DNA of 64,000 nucleotides from Chaenocephalus aceratus. Lineage: Eukaryota > Chordata > Actinopteri > Perciformes > Channichthyidae. The DNA is taken from the NCBI GenBank assembly GCA_023974075.1, contig CM043799.1, positions 5,690,928 to 5,754,927 on the forward strand. The letters run 5' to 3'. Position 1 is the stretch's first letter; every line of letters starts with the position of its first letter. Shown here piece by piece: positions 1 to 11,593 of the stretch. A program made the translations under genes and the position numbers. The notes below the pieces were generated by a model, which made no database searches, was not told the origin of the DNA, and saw only the letters and a list, made by a program, of their open reading frames with translations.

Positions 1-119
1 GAGCGAAATCCAACGTCTGGGAGGCTTTTGGTGTCATCCTAGATGGAGGAAATAACCAACATCCCACGCTTTTTGAGACAAATATGCAACTGCATGTGTT
101 AATAATTGCACGTTTTCAC

Positions 120-280
120 TACTCATATATAGGCTAGGCTATGCGGGTTCGGGTCGGGTTGCGGATCTTGTGCCGACGGGTCGGGTCGCGGAACTAATTG
201 GCAATATGTGCGGGTAGCGGGGCGGGTTCGGTATTGCACGTCGCGGGGGCGGGAGCGGGTCTTGAAAATCAGACCCGTGC
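120..280. repeat. GC-rich CGGGTCGGGT-type tract
   Basis: A GC-rich block in otherwise AT-rich DNA, made of degenerate CGGGT/GCGGG motifs. It reads open on the minus strand for 68 codons, but the composition explains that. No domain is recognisable. It may be part of an old DNA transposon whose far end is the hAT terminus near 2711, but I cannot join the two. Confidence 0.4.
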
Positions 281-311
281 CGGACTCTGCATCAGGCACC
301 TTCAAGTTAAA

Positions 312-779
312 CAATACTACAGTAAACAATTAACACAGTGGCCCTAAATTATGTGGATTAAACCACATTTATTTCGTTAAAAATAAACGAAATATGATTT
401 TGTTTGAATGATTAAATGTCATCAGGCACCTTCAAGTTAAACAATCAGGTGCACACTTTAATGTGCCGCCGCCTCCGGACTCGGCTTGACTCGGTTTAAA
501 GAATGCACAAATGTGTTTAATCGTTTATGTCAGATATGTACTAAGTAGCCTAAATACATTTGTTCCTGCTCAAGATTAGATTCAACTTTATTGTTATTGC
601 ACATATTGCAGGTACTGAGACAACGAAATGCAGTTTAGCTTCTAACCAGGTGCAACAAGCAGCGAAAGTAATGTGCACAATACTCCAGTAAACAATTAAC
701 ACAGTAAATTATGTGAATTAAACCACATTTATTTCGTTAAAATAAACGAAATATGATTTTGTTTGAATGATTAAATGTA
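312..779 (+). repeat. Two direct copies of a ~100 bp segment
   Basis: Positions 312-419 and 678-779 are near-identical direct copies, with a short decayed third copy near 912-935. A second short repeat, ATCAGGCACCTTCAAGTTAA, occurs at about 289-309 and 419-439. No ORF is associated. Confidence 0.7.
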
Positions 780-2611
780 GGGTGAATTGCCCTAATGTGG
801 ACATTTTGCATTTCAGATTTCGGGAATATATTGCAATATGAAGCCGATACAATAAATCAAATCCAGTAGGCCTACCATTCCGAAATCCCCAGTAATATTA
901 GACACTAATAATACAGTAAACTATTAACACTGTACATATTATTGTTTGTCCGTGGGATTAGGATATCGGTAGTGAGAGCCGCTGCATTTTTCCTCCGGTC
1001 GGATGTGAAATAAAAACAAAGCGATTATTTTTGTTGTTGTAAACTCACGTGGATTAAATGTAGTGCATTAATTTCAACTCGCGAACATATGATACATTAA
1101 ATGAATGTGAGGATGATGATTGAAAATCGTTTGTTTGAGTCTGGATGCATTTCCTGATCTAAAACATAGCGATGATTTTGTACTTACGCCAACGTGAATT
1201 AAACATTATTTTGTTAAATAAAAACATGGTGATGTTTAGTAAATGATTACATGTCTCTTATTTAGCATAGAATATGATCCTATCCGTGACATATGGATCT
1301 TAACAAATATCCGCTATATCAGATACCTGTAGATCAGCTGTTTATTTCACATGAGTTCCATTGTGGCAGCTTTTCACGGCTCCCCTGGTGGATCCATGAT
1401 CCATTGCAGCTGGTTTAATTATAATTAAATGTATTTATCAAGGGGGCGTTTCAAGTCCTGCGGGGGGTTTTCCTTTTCAGCAGGGGCCCACCCCGTGCCG
1501 ATCACGGACCCGCACGGGTAGGCGTCTGAAACAAAGCGCTACATCTGTACAGGACCAACCTTGACGTCTATTTATGTCCTTTAATGACACAGGCTGCTTC
1601 AGCCAATAATGTTATTGTTCCCATTCTGTGACCGGTCAACACTAGGTCACAGATGGTCTTTGTTGTGGGTTGCACTGGGACACTTCCTTCTTTGTTGTTT
1701 GTGGACTCCAGGGTATGACATATTCGAGGCCATAAGTGGCGGACGCAGGTAAACTCAGTGTGCCCAAACTGTCTAAAGCTATCTTATCAAAATATGTTGA
1801 TTACTCTGTGAAACCAGTTAAATGGGCTAGCAAGAGAGAGGCGCTCCAGAATTAACGTGGCAATCCACCCGTGCAAGTCAGACCGTGACTGCTGTGTGAT
1901 TGTGATGTGAATTCTCCGGCCGTAACGGTGACTCCCACTGCATTGCTACACAGAAGTTTCCATAACAATAATTCAATGGGGTATGTAATTTATTTCAGAA
2001 GAAACACTTTTTGTTATATGCATGGAATGCTCTTAACGTCCCGATAGCAATGAATATATTAAATGCTTTGACAATAAATGCATACACTTTTTAATCTCTG
2101 GAAGCCGTAGCACTATAAAAAGCACGACCAATATTTTAGCCGGCCCGGCTAAAGTAACTACTTCTTACTAGTCAGCCTTCCATCTGTGCACAAACTTATC
2201 TGGTGCCCTCATTGGTCATGTGCGCGTTTGTGTGTGTTGGAGGAGGGGCTCTGTGAGGAAGTCTGAAGGAAGAAGCTAGATTTTTTCCGGTTGTGTATTT
2301 TCAAATTCTAGCGCACTCAAGCTGGTTTCTCCATTCTTACATACCCTACCTTTAACTCTTTTTAGGGTGCAGTTATATGTTTTATTTATTTCAAAGTGGG
2401 CCCATTTTAATTATATATTTTTCCTTCAAATGTGCAGAGGACTCCCCAAGTGCTGTGTTTAATTTATTTTTAAGTAGGCCTGTGTATTATTTGTAATTCT
2501 CCTTATAGGAGTTATTTGTTCGTTATTAGAGGTTAACAGTTTTATATAATGTAATAAATGCAAAAAATCTGTCGTTTTTGTCTAATATAACAATAAATAG
2601 AACTTTATAAG
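780..2611. other. Non-coding AT-rich stretch
   Basis: No ORF of note, no RNA gene and no clear repeat boundary could be found. The stretch contains short degenerate motifs such as the GC-rich CGGACCCGCACGGG near 1506, which resembles the tract at 120-280. It may be the interior of an old hAT-type element ending at 2711. Confidence 0.4.
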
Positions 2612-2711
2612 CTATCAAGCTATGAAATATGTTTTTGCGGCTCCAGACAAACAAATTTTGGGGAAAAAAGGAGCAAAATGGCTCTTTTGGTCAAAAAGGT
2701 TGAGACCCCTG
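2612..2711 (-). mobile_element. hAT-type transposon terminus
   Basis: Read on the minus strand the block starts CAGGGGTCTCAACC and runs into TTTTTGACCAAAAGAGCC, followed by a segment containing GGAGCCGC. The CAG start and overall wording match the ends of vertebrate hAT elements (established family pattern). The opposite terminus was not located, so only one end is annotated. Confidence 0.5.
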
Positions 2712-2755
2712 GACTAGAGGAAAGATGCTGGATCCCGGGCAGCTTCATTGTCGAT

Positions 2756-3936
2756 AACAGTACGTCCACACAGCAGCTTTACGGTACGTCCACACAGCAG
2801 CTTTTCAAAAATCTTGAAAATCTTGGAGCTGGGTGTGTCTGAAAGCTTGGGGATTTTTTGCGAGCAACGCGACCAACAACCAATCACATGAATCGCCCGC
2901 CCCCGACATACAAAGCAAAAAACCCCGGGGATTTTATGCGAGCAATATATATATATATAAACTCCCCAAACAGGCGAAAACCTACCAGTTTTCACCCACA
3001 GATTCGTCTAAAGCTGCTGTGTGGACGTACCCTTACGGTACGTCCACACAGCAGCTTCAGAAGAAACTTCCACCGCTTCCAACGCTTCTTCTGCCCATTG
3101 ACTTTGAATGGGGATGACGTCACTTTGCCTCGCTTTTCGCCGAACTGCATTGTGGGGGAGCGAAGCGAAGATTTCCAGGATTTCCAGGATTCCAAAGTTG
3201 AGCAATGTTCAACTTTTGAAGCTGAGCTGGAAGCGCCAGCCAATCAAACACGTTTTATGCAAATCTGACAGTAGAAGCGCTAGCCAATCAAACCGCGTGT
3301 AAGCAGGGAGAACCAGACCGCAGTTCATTTCCTCATATTCCAAACGAGAAATTACGGTAGCAAATCACCCGGTTCTTTACGACCAGAACTATTACCGGGA
3401 TACAAACCGGAGGAACCAGGCATGGAGGGAGGTGGCAGAGACAGGGGGTGAAACTGGTAGGTTTTCGCTTGTTGGGGAGTTTATATATATATATATATTG
3501 CTCGCATAAAATCCCCGGGTTTTTTGCTTTGTATGTCGGGGGCGGGAGATTCATGTGATTGGTTGTTGGTCGCATTGCTCGCAAAAAATCCCCAAGCTGT
3601 CAGACACGCCAGCTCCAAGATTTTCAAGATTTTTGAAAAGCTGCGGTGTGGACGTACCGTTAGACGAATCTTCCACCGCTTCCAACGCTTCTCTGCCCAT
3701 TGACTTTGAATGGGGATGACGTCACTTTGCCTCGCTTTTCGCCGAACTGCATTGTGGGGAAGCGAAGCGAAGATTCCAGGATTTTCAGGATTCAAAAACA
3801 CATTTATGCAAATCTGACAGTAGAAGCGCTAGCCAATCAAACCGCGTGTAAGCAGAGAGAACCAGACCGCAGTAATTTCCTCATATTCCAAACGGAAATT
3901 ACGATTTTTGAAAAGCTGCTGTGTGGACGTACCGTA
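2756..3936. mobile_element. Composite palindromic MITE cluster
   Basis: The 18-mer ACGTCCACACAGCAGCTT or a one-base variant occurs three times forward (about 2761, 2785, 3040) and three times inverted (about 3011, 3636, 3911), marking terminal inverted repeats of nested or back-to-back copies. The arm at 2800-2980, with a short AT tract, returns inverted at 3470-3655. A second segment beginning CTTCCACCGCTTCCAACGCT is directly repeated at 3067-3180 and 3670-3775. All ORFs here are shadows of this symmetry. Confidence 0.75.
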
Positions 3937-4009
3937 AGTCCCTGATCACGGATTTTGACAAAACGGTCTCAGGCTTCAGGGACGTCTGGAGTCGTCCGTA
4001 AAGGGGGGG

Positions 4010-4436
4010 GTGGTACTGTACGGTTTTAGAGCTAGTATCCTGTTAGTTGTTGTGTTTTTAGTGTTTGTCTATCTGTCTTATGTTAATGACTCTACCCTCT
4101 CTTCAGATGTCTGCACTTCCTGTCCGTGTGTGTCGCCTGTTAGACTGATTGTTGTTCCCCCGCCCCTGATTGTGTCCACCTGTTGCCCATTACCTAGTGT
4201 GTGTGTATATATAGTCCTTCTCTCCCTTTGTCTTGTGTTGGTTCGTCTTGTCTTGTCGTCATATCCATGCCTGTTTACCAGAGACCTGTTTTGCATTACC
4301 TAGTCGAACCTTGATTCTATGGAGAGTCCTAGTAGATCCTAGAAGTCATTATTGAAATGCTTTGTGTTCTTTACAATAAAGAATATTACAAAGCAACGGA
4401 ATCGAGCATCTGAGTTCTTATGAGCCCATCGTGTCA
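4010..4436 (+). mobile_element. Possible solo LTR-like block
   Basis: The block has LTR-like order: a T-rich upstream part, a TATA-like box (GTGTATATATAG near 4200), a transcribed-looking pyrimidine-rich part, an AATAAA signal near 4375, and an end in TGTCA at 4436. Similar layouts occur in teleost Ty3/Gypsy LTRs. I found no target-site duplication, no partner LTR and no pol, so this is tentative. Confidence 0.4.
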
Positions 4437-5389
4437 AAAAGTGTTAAAATTAAACTAATGATAATAAAAAGAGGGAAGGGGGGCACACAGGGTTAGTAAA
4501 ATCGTATAAAATGAACTAGATGTCACTGGAAAACAAAACCCACTGAGATCAAGGTCGAGTAAGTTTAAAAGATTCCAAAGGACAGGTGTTAGTTTGCTCT
4601 GTTTATTTAAAAAGGTGGCAGGTTGGTGAAGAGTTTTCTCTCTGCGGGTGGTTTTTCTGGCCTCCAGGTAATAAAATACATTTAAATAAAAGGATCGCTC
4701 CTCATGTGGCTTTGATTATAATCATCAGGATTTAAACACAAGCACATATTTACATTAAAGGATAAAACGTGATAAAAGCATAAATATGGAACCCCATTAC
4801 GATAAATAAGATAGTGCTAAAAGCTGCACACCAGTAAAAGAGTCCAGATGAGGAGGATCTAAAAATCTCTATAAATAATTAATAAATATAAGTGCTTTAA
4901 TAAAATATGTGGAGGGTGGATTCAAGCAGGCTGACGCACCCGCAGAGAGGGAGATTACAATCACCGATCTGCAGGGGAGAGACACTGGGGGGAGAGGAGA
5001 TCATACAGTTGTTGAGGTTATTAAAACATGTTTTCGTGGTGGGAGGCGGACCCATCATTGTACTTTTCGTTTTAATCGTGCCCAGGCGATGATCCACCTC
5101 CGCTCCGCCGCTCGCCTCTGACGCGTGCTCCAGCCGCTGCTGCTCTCCGGCCATAGACTGCACGTTCTGGAGGCCATGGAGTTTCGTCTCCGTCTCTGAT
5201 TCTGTATCGGTGTGTTGTTTTATTCTGAGGCTGATCTCATTGCGCGTTTCCCCCACCATAGAAGTCTGTGGCAGGCCTTGCACCTAATTTGCATAAATAG
5301 CGTTTTTTTGTGTTAGTAGTCAAGACCTGCCGAACACTTACACTCCCCTCCTCGAGAGAAGGGATTAAAAACGTGGGGGAGGCGAATGA
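4437..5389. other. Stretch without recognised genes
   Basis: Short ORFs of 61-128 codons on both strands show no recognisable domain. The sequence around 4560-4700 looks like dispersed repeat DNA but I cannot name it. Confidence 0.4.
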
Positions 5390-5441
5390 AATGATAGGGT
5401 AAGGGTTAGGCATGTTGGTGGTTATGGTTAAGGTTAGGATA
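5390..5441 (+). repeat. Degenerate GGTTAGG-type tract
   Basis: Irregular GGTTAGG/GGTTATGG motifs resemble vertebrate telomere repeats, but with too much variation to be functional telomere. It directly precedes the GT microsatellite. Confidence 0.45.
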
Positions 5442-5490
5442 AGTCTCTCAGGAAATGCATGTAAGCAATGTAATGTCCCCTGGTGTGATG

Positions 5491-5511
5491 TGTGTGTGGT
5501 TGTGTGTGTGT

Positions 5512-5560
<49 letters not shown>

Positions 5561-5563
5561 GTG

Positions 5564-5656
<93 letters not shown>
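5491..5656 (+). repeat. GT microsatellite
   Basis: Near-continuous GT dinucleotides with a few GTG interruptions. Six ORFs on both strands across it are low-complexity artefacts without stops. Confidence 0.97.
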
Positions 5657-5658
<2 letters not shown>

Positions 5659-5775
5659 TGAGAGAGAGGAGAAACATTAGCGGCGGTCATATTCTGGTTG
5701 GTTGACTAATATCTCTATCTTGGGAGGATTAATAGTGTGACCATATTATTCATGCTATTCCTATCTGTTGATAAG

Positions 5776-6170
5776 TCTAAATAAGGCAAGGCAAGTTTAT
5801 TTATATAACCTTTACATGCAGCAATTCTAAGTGCTTTGAAATAAAATACATTTAAGAATAAATACAGTAAAAACACATATATAATGGCAATTTACAACAG
5901 GCATTAAAACATATGCAATACCTGTTTAAATGGCATACTGAAGGCATACTCCTGACAGCCTGGTGGAAAAAACTGTTCTTTAGTCGGATGGTATTCCACT
6001 CTACATAGGCTGCGGAACCTCCTCCCTGAAGGCAGGGGGTGAAGTAGAGGCAGGTGGAGGGATGGAGGGTGGGGTCACCAACAATGCTGAGTGCTTTGCA
6101 GGTGAGGCGGGTGTTGTAGAGGTCCAGTGATGGGAGTGATGCACCGATGATCCTCTCAGCTGTGTTTCAA
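5776..6170 (-). repeat. Dispersed repeat with LINE-tail-like edge
   Basis: The edge AAGGCAAGGCAAGTTTATTT at about 5783-5802 is the reverse of a common teleost LINE/L2-type 3' end (TATATAAATAAACTTGCC...). The segment to 6170 contains CTGCGGAACCTCCTCCCTGA and similar wording typical of dispersed fish repeats. No ORF with recognisable motifs. Confidence 0.4.
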
Positions 6171-6429
6171 CTCTTTAGAGATGATTATCATAAAGAACTG
6201 GACTGTTGGCAAAGCACTCTTAAACATGAAATGAACATGTCTGGAATGTATTGACTTGAAAAATGATCTCAGTGTCATCCCACTGCAGATGCAACACACT
6301 CTCACTCCATAATCGTCCAGGACCGACGTTTGGTCAGTGTCCGTGGCGTGCAGTTTGACGCTCCTAGGCTCCTTCAGCGTCATAAAGGGACGCAAATAGC
6401 TTTCAACTGATTGCAATGTATTCCCATCT

Positions 6430-6770
6430 GCGGCGGGATTTGACGCTCATGAAACACGGCATTCGTTTGTGTCGGCTGCCCTTAAAGGCAATGTGAGCGT
6501 CCATTCCCATTGGATAACGGAGAATTGTACACCCGGAAAGTAAGTAAGTATTCCTCTTACTGTCGATTGATTTTACAGTGATATCTGCACTACTCGACTA
6601 AAAAACAAACAGATTATCCTTGTTAATTACACAACATTGATTGGTTTAAATTGTGTGCAATACAAAATTTTTCCCCTTCGATTCGGGGGAAACAAATATT
6701 TTTTCGGAGTAAAGGATGGCAGAAGACACTACACTACCCAGAATCCCCATTCAGATTATGTGTGCAGTGG
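6430..6770 (-). repeat. Repeat family R, inverted copy
   Basis: This block is the reverse complement of a repeat found at 21240-21592, 25330-25682, 27757-27970 and 34500-34860. It shares the sequences around TTACACAACATTGATTGG, CACCCGGAAAGTAAG and ACACTACACTACCCAGAATC. It carries CCAAT, ETS-like (CCGGAAGT) and ACTACA-N-CCCAG motifs also seen in the other copies, so it is probably a non-autonomous DNA element with a promoter-like interior. Confidence 0.75.
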
Positions 6771-7029
6771 ATGTACATGATCTTTAGTTTGCTAGTTATT
6801 ACGAAGATTTTCAGGAAATTGCGTCCATATATTTCACTACAACGGGGAAGGGGGTAGCAATAAAGATAACACCATTAAACAGTTACACAAATAACAGAAA
6901 TAATATCAATAGCAGCGTCCCTAGCAACCACCATGGTAACAATGAAAACGTTCTACACTATAAAAAAAAAAAACGTTGAAAAATGGACAAGTGCTGGTAA
7001 TTTGCTGCCAGGACATTGTCCGTTATTCC

Positions 7030-7245
7030 ACGGACACTTCCGTCAACCTTTAACGGATATTTCTGTAGATTTACAAGACTTTTTCTGTACCATATACGGA
7101 CACTTCCGTCAACCCTTTAACGGATATTTTCTGTAGATTAACAAGACTTTGTCCGTAATATTACTTACACTTCTGTTAATCCTAATATGGATAATTCCGT
7201 ATTTTAACAGTCCTTAGTATGTACTATTTACAGACACTTCCGTCA
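7030..7245 (+). repeat. ~70 bp tandem repeat, about three copies
   Basis: The motif CGGACACTTCCGTCAACC followed by TTTAACGGATATTT recurs with spacing near 70 bp and decays toward 7240. No coding potential. Confidence 0.75.
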
Positions 7246-7250
7246 ATCCT

Positions 7251-7296
7251 AATTTTTTTTTTTTTTTTTTAAATCGTGGGATAAAAAAAAAAAAAT
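7251..7296. repeat. T-tract / A-tract inverted pair
   Basis: About 20 T residues followed by a short spacer and 13 A residues, able to form a foldback. Probably a decayed retroposon or MITE tail. Confidence 0.6.
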
Positions 7297-7721
7297 CCTA
7301 ATATCCAAATCCTAAATAAATAACAATTACACTTTCAAGCAAACTGAATAAAGCACATATATAGAAATTGAACAAAATGTATTTCTTTCTTTCCATAAAA
7401 CTCAACATTCCCGCTGACAGGCGCTGCCCCAACCTGTAGGAGAACATGCAATGACATATCCCTCCCCCTCCCAACTTTCCCTCCACCTGAACATGGGGGA
7501 TTTGAACCCAAAGAATCTGTGGTGGGGGGCATATTGTACCCCTCGCTACCTGAGTGCCATACAAATGTTTTTTTTATTAATACATTCCATACAATTGTAA
7601 ACCCTAACATGATCATACATTCAAGTATGTAAATAGACAGCACAATAACCTTTTCTTAACACCATGATGTTAGAGGTCGGGCTGTGTGTACATGGGCGCC
7701 TCAAGATCAAATTAGTAGTTA

Positions 7722-7913
7722 TAAAGCACTATAAGGACTGGCTTATCTATAGCCAGTTGAGTAGCACTTGAAATGTTTGGCTCTATGAAGCCTGATGTAC
7801 TTATATGATTCTGTTTTTTCTTCAAGGTTGTGTCTTCCTGGTCGAATGTACTTATTGTAAGTCGCTTTGGATAAAAGTGTCAGCTAAATGCAATGTATGT
7901 AATGTAATACATT
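7722..7913 (+). mobile_element. L2-clade LINE 3' end fragment
   Basis: The segment is homologous to 15360-15545. It ends in the stem-loop GTCGCTTTGGATAAAAGTG followed by TGTAA-type short repeats. This 3' stem-loop plus TGTAA tail is characteristic of teleost L2-clade LINEs (UnaL2-like) and SINEs that share their tail. With no ORF attached, a SINE origin cannot be excluded. Confidence 0.7.
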
Positions 7914-8696
7914 CCTCCCACTGTTTGCCACTGCTGTTGCACCCTACTGCTCACCTGTCAGTGAGGAAGGAGGAGCCTTCATGCAGTGACAAAAAAAAAA
8001 AAAGTAAACTGTTTTTTGTGTGTTGGTATGTTCAGTCCAAAAGTCCAGTCCAAAAAGTTCTGTTTTGAGCTTTGAGGAATGCTCACATGTGCCAGTCAAA
8101 TTCTTTCAGCTCAGTCACGAGCTTCGACAGTTTTGGAGGAATGTGGTGCCGTTTCTTCCCCTTCATCTCAGCCTTGGACCCTCGGTCAGAATTCATTCCA
8201 AAGAAAACTCTAAGGAAACAGAAATATGTTTAGCTACACATGCAACTTAATGAATGAAACTGAACTAAAGAGTAACATGCCGACAAAGCTCAGATACTAC
8301 TTGTAGTGTGGCTCTAACAGGAGTGGAGCCGTCTAAAATAGCATACATTTGTTTTTCCTCCACCATGCCCGTGTGTGTGTGTCCATCTACAGCTAATGTT
8401 GCAAAAATACTACTATTACAATAACACTTGGTTCCTGTAAGCTGAGCAACTCAGACAACGTGCTGTTAAAGTCTGCTCATCACCAACATACTATACTGGA
8501 AATGTCAGCATAACCGTGCACCTGTGACTTGTGTGGATATACTGTACGTGCACTGAACGATCTCAGGGCACCGTTAACTCAGTGCATGAGTAGCACAGCT
8601 AGTAGTAGTCGCTAGTAGTCACGAGTGCTGAAAGAAGTTGTGACGATTGATAACAAAGTTTTAATCTGAAATGTATGTCTAAAATGTATTAATTAT

Positions 8697-8844
8697 CCGT
8701 TTGTGTGTCTGTGTGTGTCTATGTATATGTATGTATGTGTCTATGTGTTTATGTGTATCTACGTGTGTTTGTGTGTAAGTGTGTCTGTTGTCTCTATGTT
8801 GTGTTGTGGTGTGTGTGTTGTGTGGTGTGTGTGTGTGTGTGTGT

Positions 8845-8875
<31 letters not shown>

Positions 8876-9194
8876 TGTGTGGTGTGTGGTGGTGTGTGTG
8901 TGTGTTGTGTTGTGTGTGTGGTGTGTGTGTGTGTGTATCTTGTGTGTGGGTGTTATGTATCTATGTGGTGTATCTTGTTGTTGTATGTGTGTCTGTGTGT
9001 ATCTGTCTATGTGTGCTATGTTTTGTGTGTGTGTATGTATGTTCAAGTGTGTGTGTCTGCTGTGTCTTGTGTCTGTGTGTGTGTGTGTGTGTGTGTGCTG
9101 TGTGTGTGTGTGTGTGTGTTGTGTTTGTGTGTGGTGTGTGTTGTGTGTGTGTTTGTGTGTGTTGTGTGTGTGGTGTGTTGTGTTTGTGTGTGTG

Positions 9195-9235
<41 letters not shown>

Positions 9236-9404
9236 GTTGTGTGTGTGTGTGTGTGTGTGTGGTGCTATCTGTGTGGTCTGATGTGTGTGTGCCTGTGTTT
9301 GTATACGTGTATCTATGTGTGTCTATGTATGTGTGTCTGTCTATGTGTGTGGTGTGTATTTGTGTGTGTATGTCTGTTATGTGTGTGTTGTATGCTGTGT
9401 GTGT

Positions 9405-9437
<33 letters not shown>

Positions 9438-10305
9438 GTGTCTGTGTATCTATGTATGTGTGTCTATGTATGTGTGTGTATCTGTGTTTGTGTGTGTGTA
9501 TCTGTCTATGTGTGTATCTGTGTGTTATGTGTATCAGTGTGTCTGTCTATGGTGTATGTGTGTCTATGTATGTGTGTATATGTGAATGTGCGTATATGTG
9601 TGTGTCTGCATGTGTGTGCCTGTGTTTGTATACGTGTATGTGTGTGTCTATGTATCTGTATGTGTGTGTGTATATATGTGTGTGTGTGTATCTATGTGTG
9701 TCTGTTGTGCATGTGTCTGTCTATGTGTGTGTATTTGTGTGTTGTGTCTGTGTGTGCATGTGTGTGTATGTGTATGCCTGTGTATGTGTATCTATGTGTG
9801 TGTGTGTGCGTATGTGTGTCTGTTTGTATGTATATGTGTGTGTGTGTGTGTCTATGTATGTGTGTGTGTGTCTATGTGTGTGTCTATGTGTCTATGTGTC
9901 TATGTGTGTGTGTATGTGTGGTGTATCTATATATGTTGTGTGTGTTGTGTGTCTATGTATGTGTGTGTGTGTGTCTATGTATATGTATATGTGTATGTGT
10001 GTCTATGTATGTTGTATGTGCGTATCTGTGTGTGTCTGCATGTGTGTGCCTGTGTTTGTATACGTGTGTTGTGTGTGTGTGTGTGTTGGTGTGTGTGTGT
10101 GTGTTGTGTGTGTGTCTTCTTTGTGTATGTATCTGTGTGTGTGTGTGTGTGTGTTGTGTCTTGTGTATGTCTTGGTCTAGTGTGTGTGGTATGCCTGTTT
10201 TTATGGTATTCTATGTGTGTGTGTGTGTGCGGATATGGTGTGTCTTGTTGTATGTGTGTGTGTGTGTGTGTCTATGTATGTTGGTGTCTGTGTATGTATA
10301 TTTAT
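8697..10305 (+). repeat. 1.6 kb GT-rich minisatellite
   Basis: Long array of GTGT with TATGT, TCTATGT and GTTGT variants. Higher-order phrases recur: TGTGTGCCTGTGTTTGTATA occurs near 9288, 9614 and 10045. Open frames up to 491 codons exist only because the sequence lacks stop codons, and their translations are Cys/Val repeats. They are not genes. Confidence 0.95.
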
Positions 10306-11270
10306 AAGATAACCTATATTTTTTGGATGATCTGTCACATACATTGAATGATGAACAGTTATTATGCCTGACTTACATGCCACAGCCTCAGAACCTGGAG
10401 TCATCCTCATGCAGAGATCCAGGCAGGGAGGAGAGCAGCACGTCGGCTATGGACGTCACCTTGATCCTTGAGTGCGAAAACATATCTTTGTTTCTACTTT
10501 GGGATGCTAAACAGCATAGCCGCACAACCATTTATATCACAAGGGCTCTTCCATGACCGAAGAGATTACCATTTTGAAGCATTGCGGCGTCTGCGATCCC
10601 ACATGTATCTCATTAGCACAACAACAAGGTGCAATAACATTAACACTGCTGTTCCCCCTCCCCAAACACAAGTATCTTAATAATAAATCTAGATCTATCA
10701 GGCTGACCCCCCAACACACCACAGAAACTCCACTTTAGTATGATAATAAAACACCAAGAGGCTTAAACCGACTCACCTGGAGGTCATAGGCGGTGAAGAG
10801 CTGAACTTCAGACACTTCGCCTTTGCGTGCCGCCTTCTTCCTGAACAAGGGTCAACAGCATGCCGATCCAACTCCTTGTAAAAGTGGTTCTTCAGGTTGA
10901 GGTTCGTTATCCTGTGAAACTCTGCCAACATATAAAATGACTATTTAATTCAGAGTACAATTTATATGTGGACGGAAGGAAGCTGAGATAAACAGAAACA
11001 TAACATGCTAAATCTGAGTAAACATGCAAAGCTATCAGTGACAAAGGCACACAAAATTATTTTATAGTTGTAATATCTAAAATATTTTCACCTGTGACTC
11101 CATTGTCAAGACAGGCCAGCGTTCCAGGGTCTCTCCAACAGTAGCTCATCGATAGCCGCGTTCACACTGCGGTACTTTTCCCACAAAGGTTCATGCGAAC
11201 TTAGTTCATGATCGCGTTCACACCAAAAAGAGCCGGTACTAAAAGTAGTTCATGCGAACCTTTTTACCCC

Positions 11271-11306
11271 CTCGAAAGTCCCTGCTAGAGAGCAGGGACT
11301 TTCGAG
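11271..11306. repeat. Perfect hairpin, 16 bp arms
   Basis: CTCGAAAGTCCCTGCT, a 4-base loop AGAG, then its exact reverse complement. It lies in the left half of the MITE. Confidence 0.95.
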
Positions 11307-11546
11307 CGGCTCTTTTTGAGAAAAGAGCTATATTCCTGATTGGCTGGGCGAATTGCAAACCACGCCCCGTAAAACTCCCAAAAAGTTTTGTGAAGCCGCC
11401 ATTTTATTATCCTCGCATTAGGCATTATTAGCATTAGCATTATCCCCAGCGCAGAAACGCAGAGAGACTAACTTATGGCAACACAAATAAAACATGGGAG
11501 CGGTGGAGATGAGGAGGGTGTCGGCGTTCTGGCGATTTACTCGGAA

Positions 11547-11593
11547 GGCTTCAGTAGAAGCTGCTGGGACTCCCAGCAGCTTCTACTGAAGCC
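11547..11593. repeat. Perfect hairpin, 22 bp arms
   Basis: Arms of 22 bp (left arm starts GGCTTCAGTAGAAG) separated by the 3-base loop ACT. It is central in the MITE and would extrude easily as a cruciform. Confidence 0.95.

Noticed and set aside
5390..5441. Interstitial telomere
   Set aside because: Motifs are too irregular (GGTTATGG, AAGGTTAGG) to call telomeric repeat.
8705..10180. 491-codon plus-strand ORF and related long frames
   Set aside because: Translation is a Cys/Val repeat from GT-rich DNA; long only because GT repeats lack stop codons.
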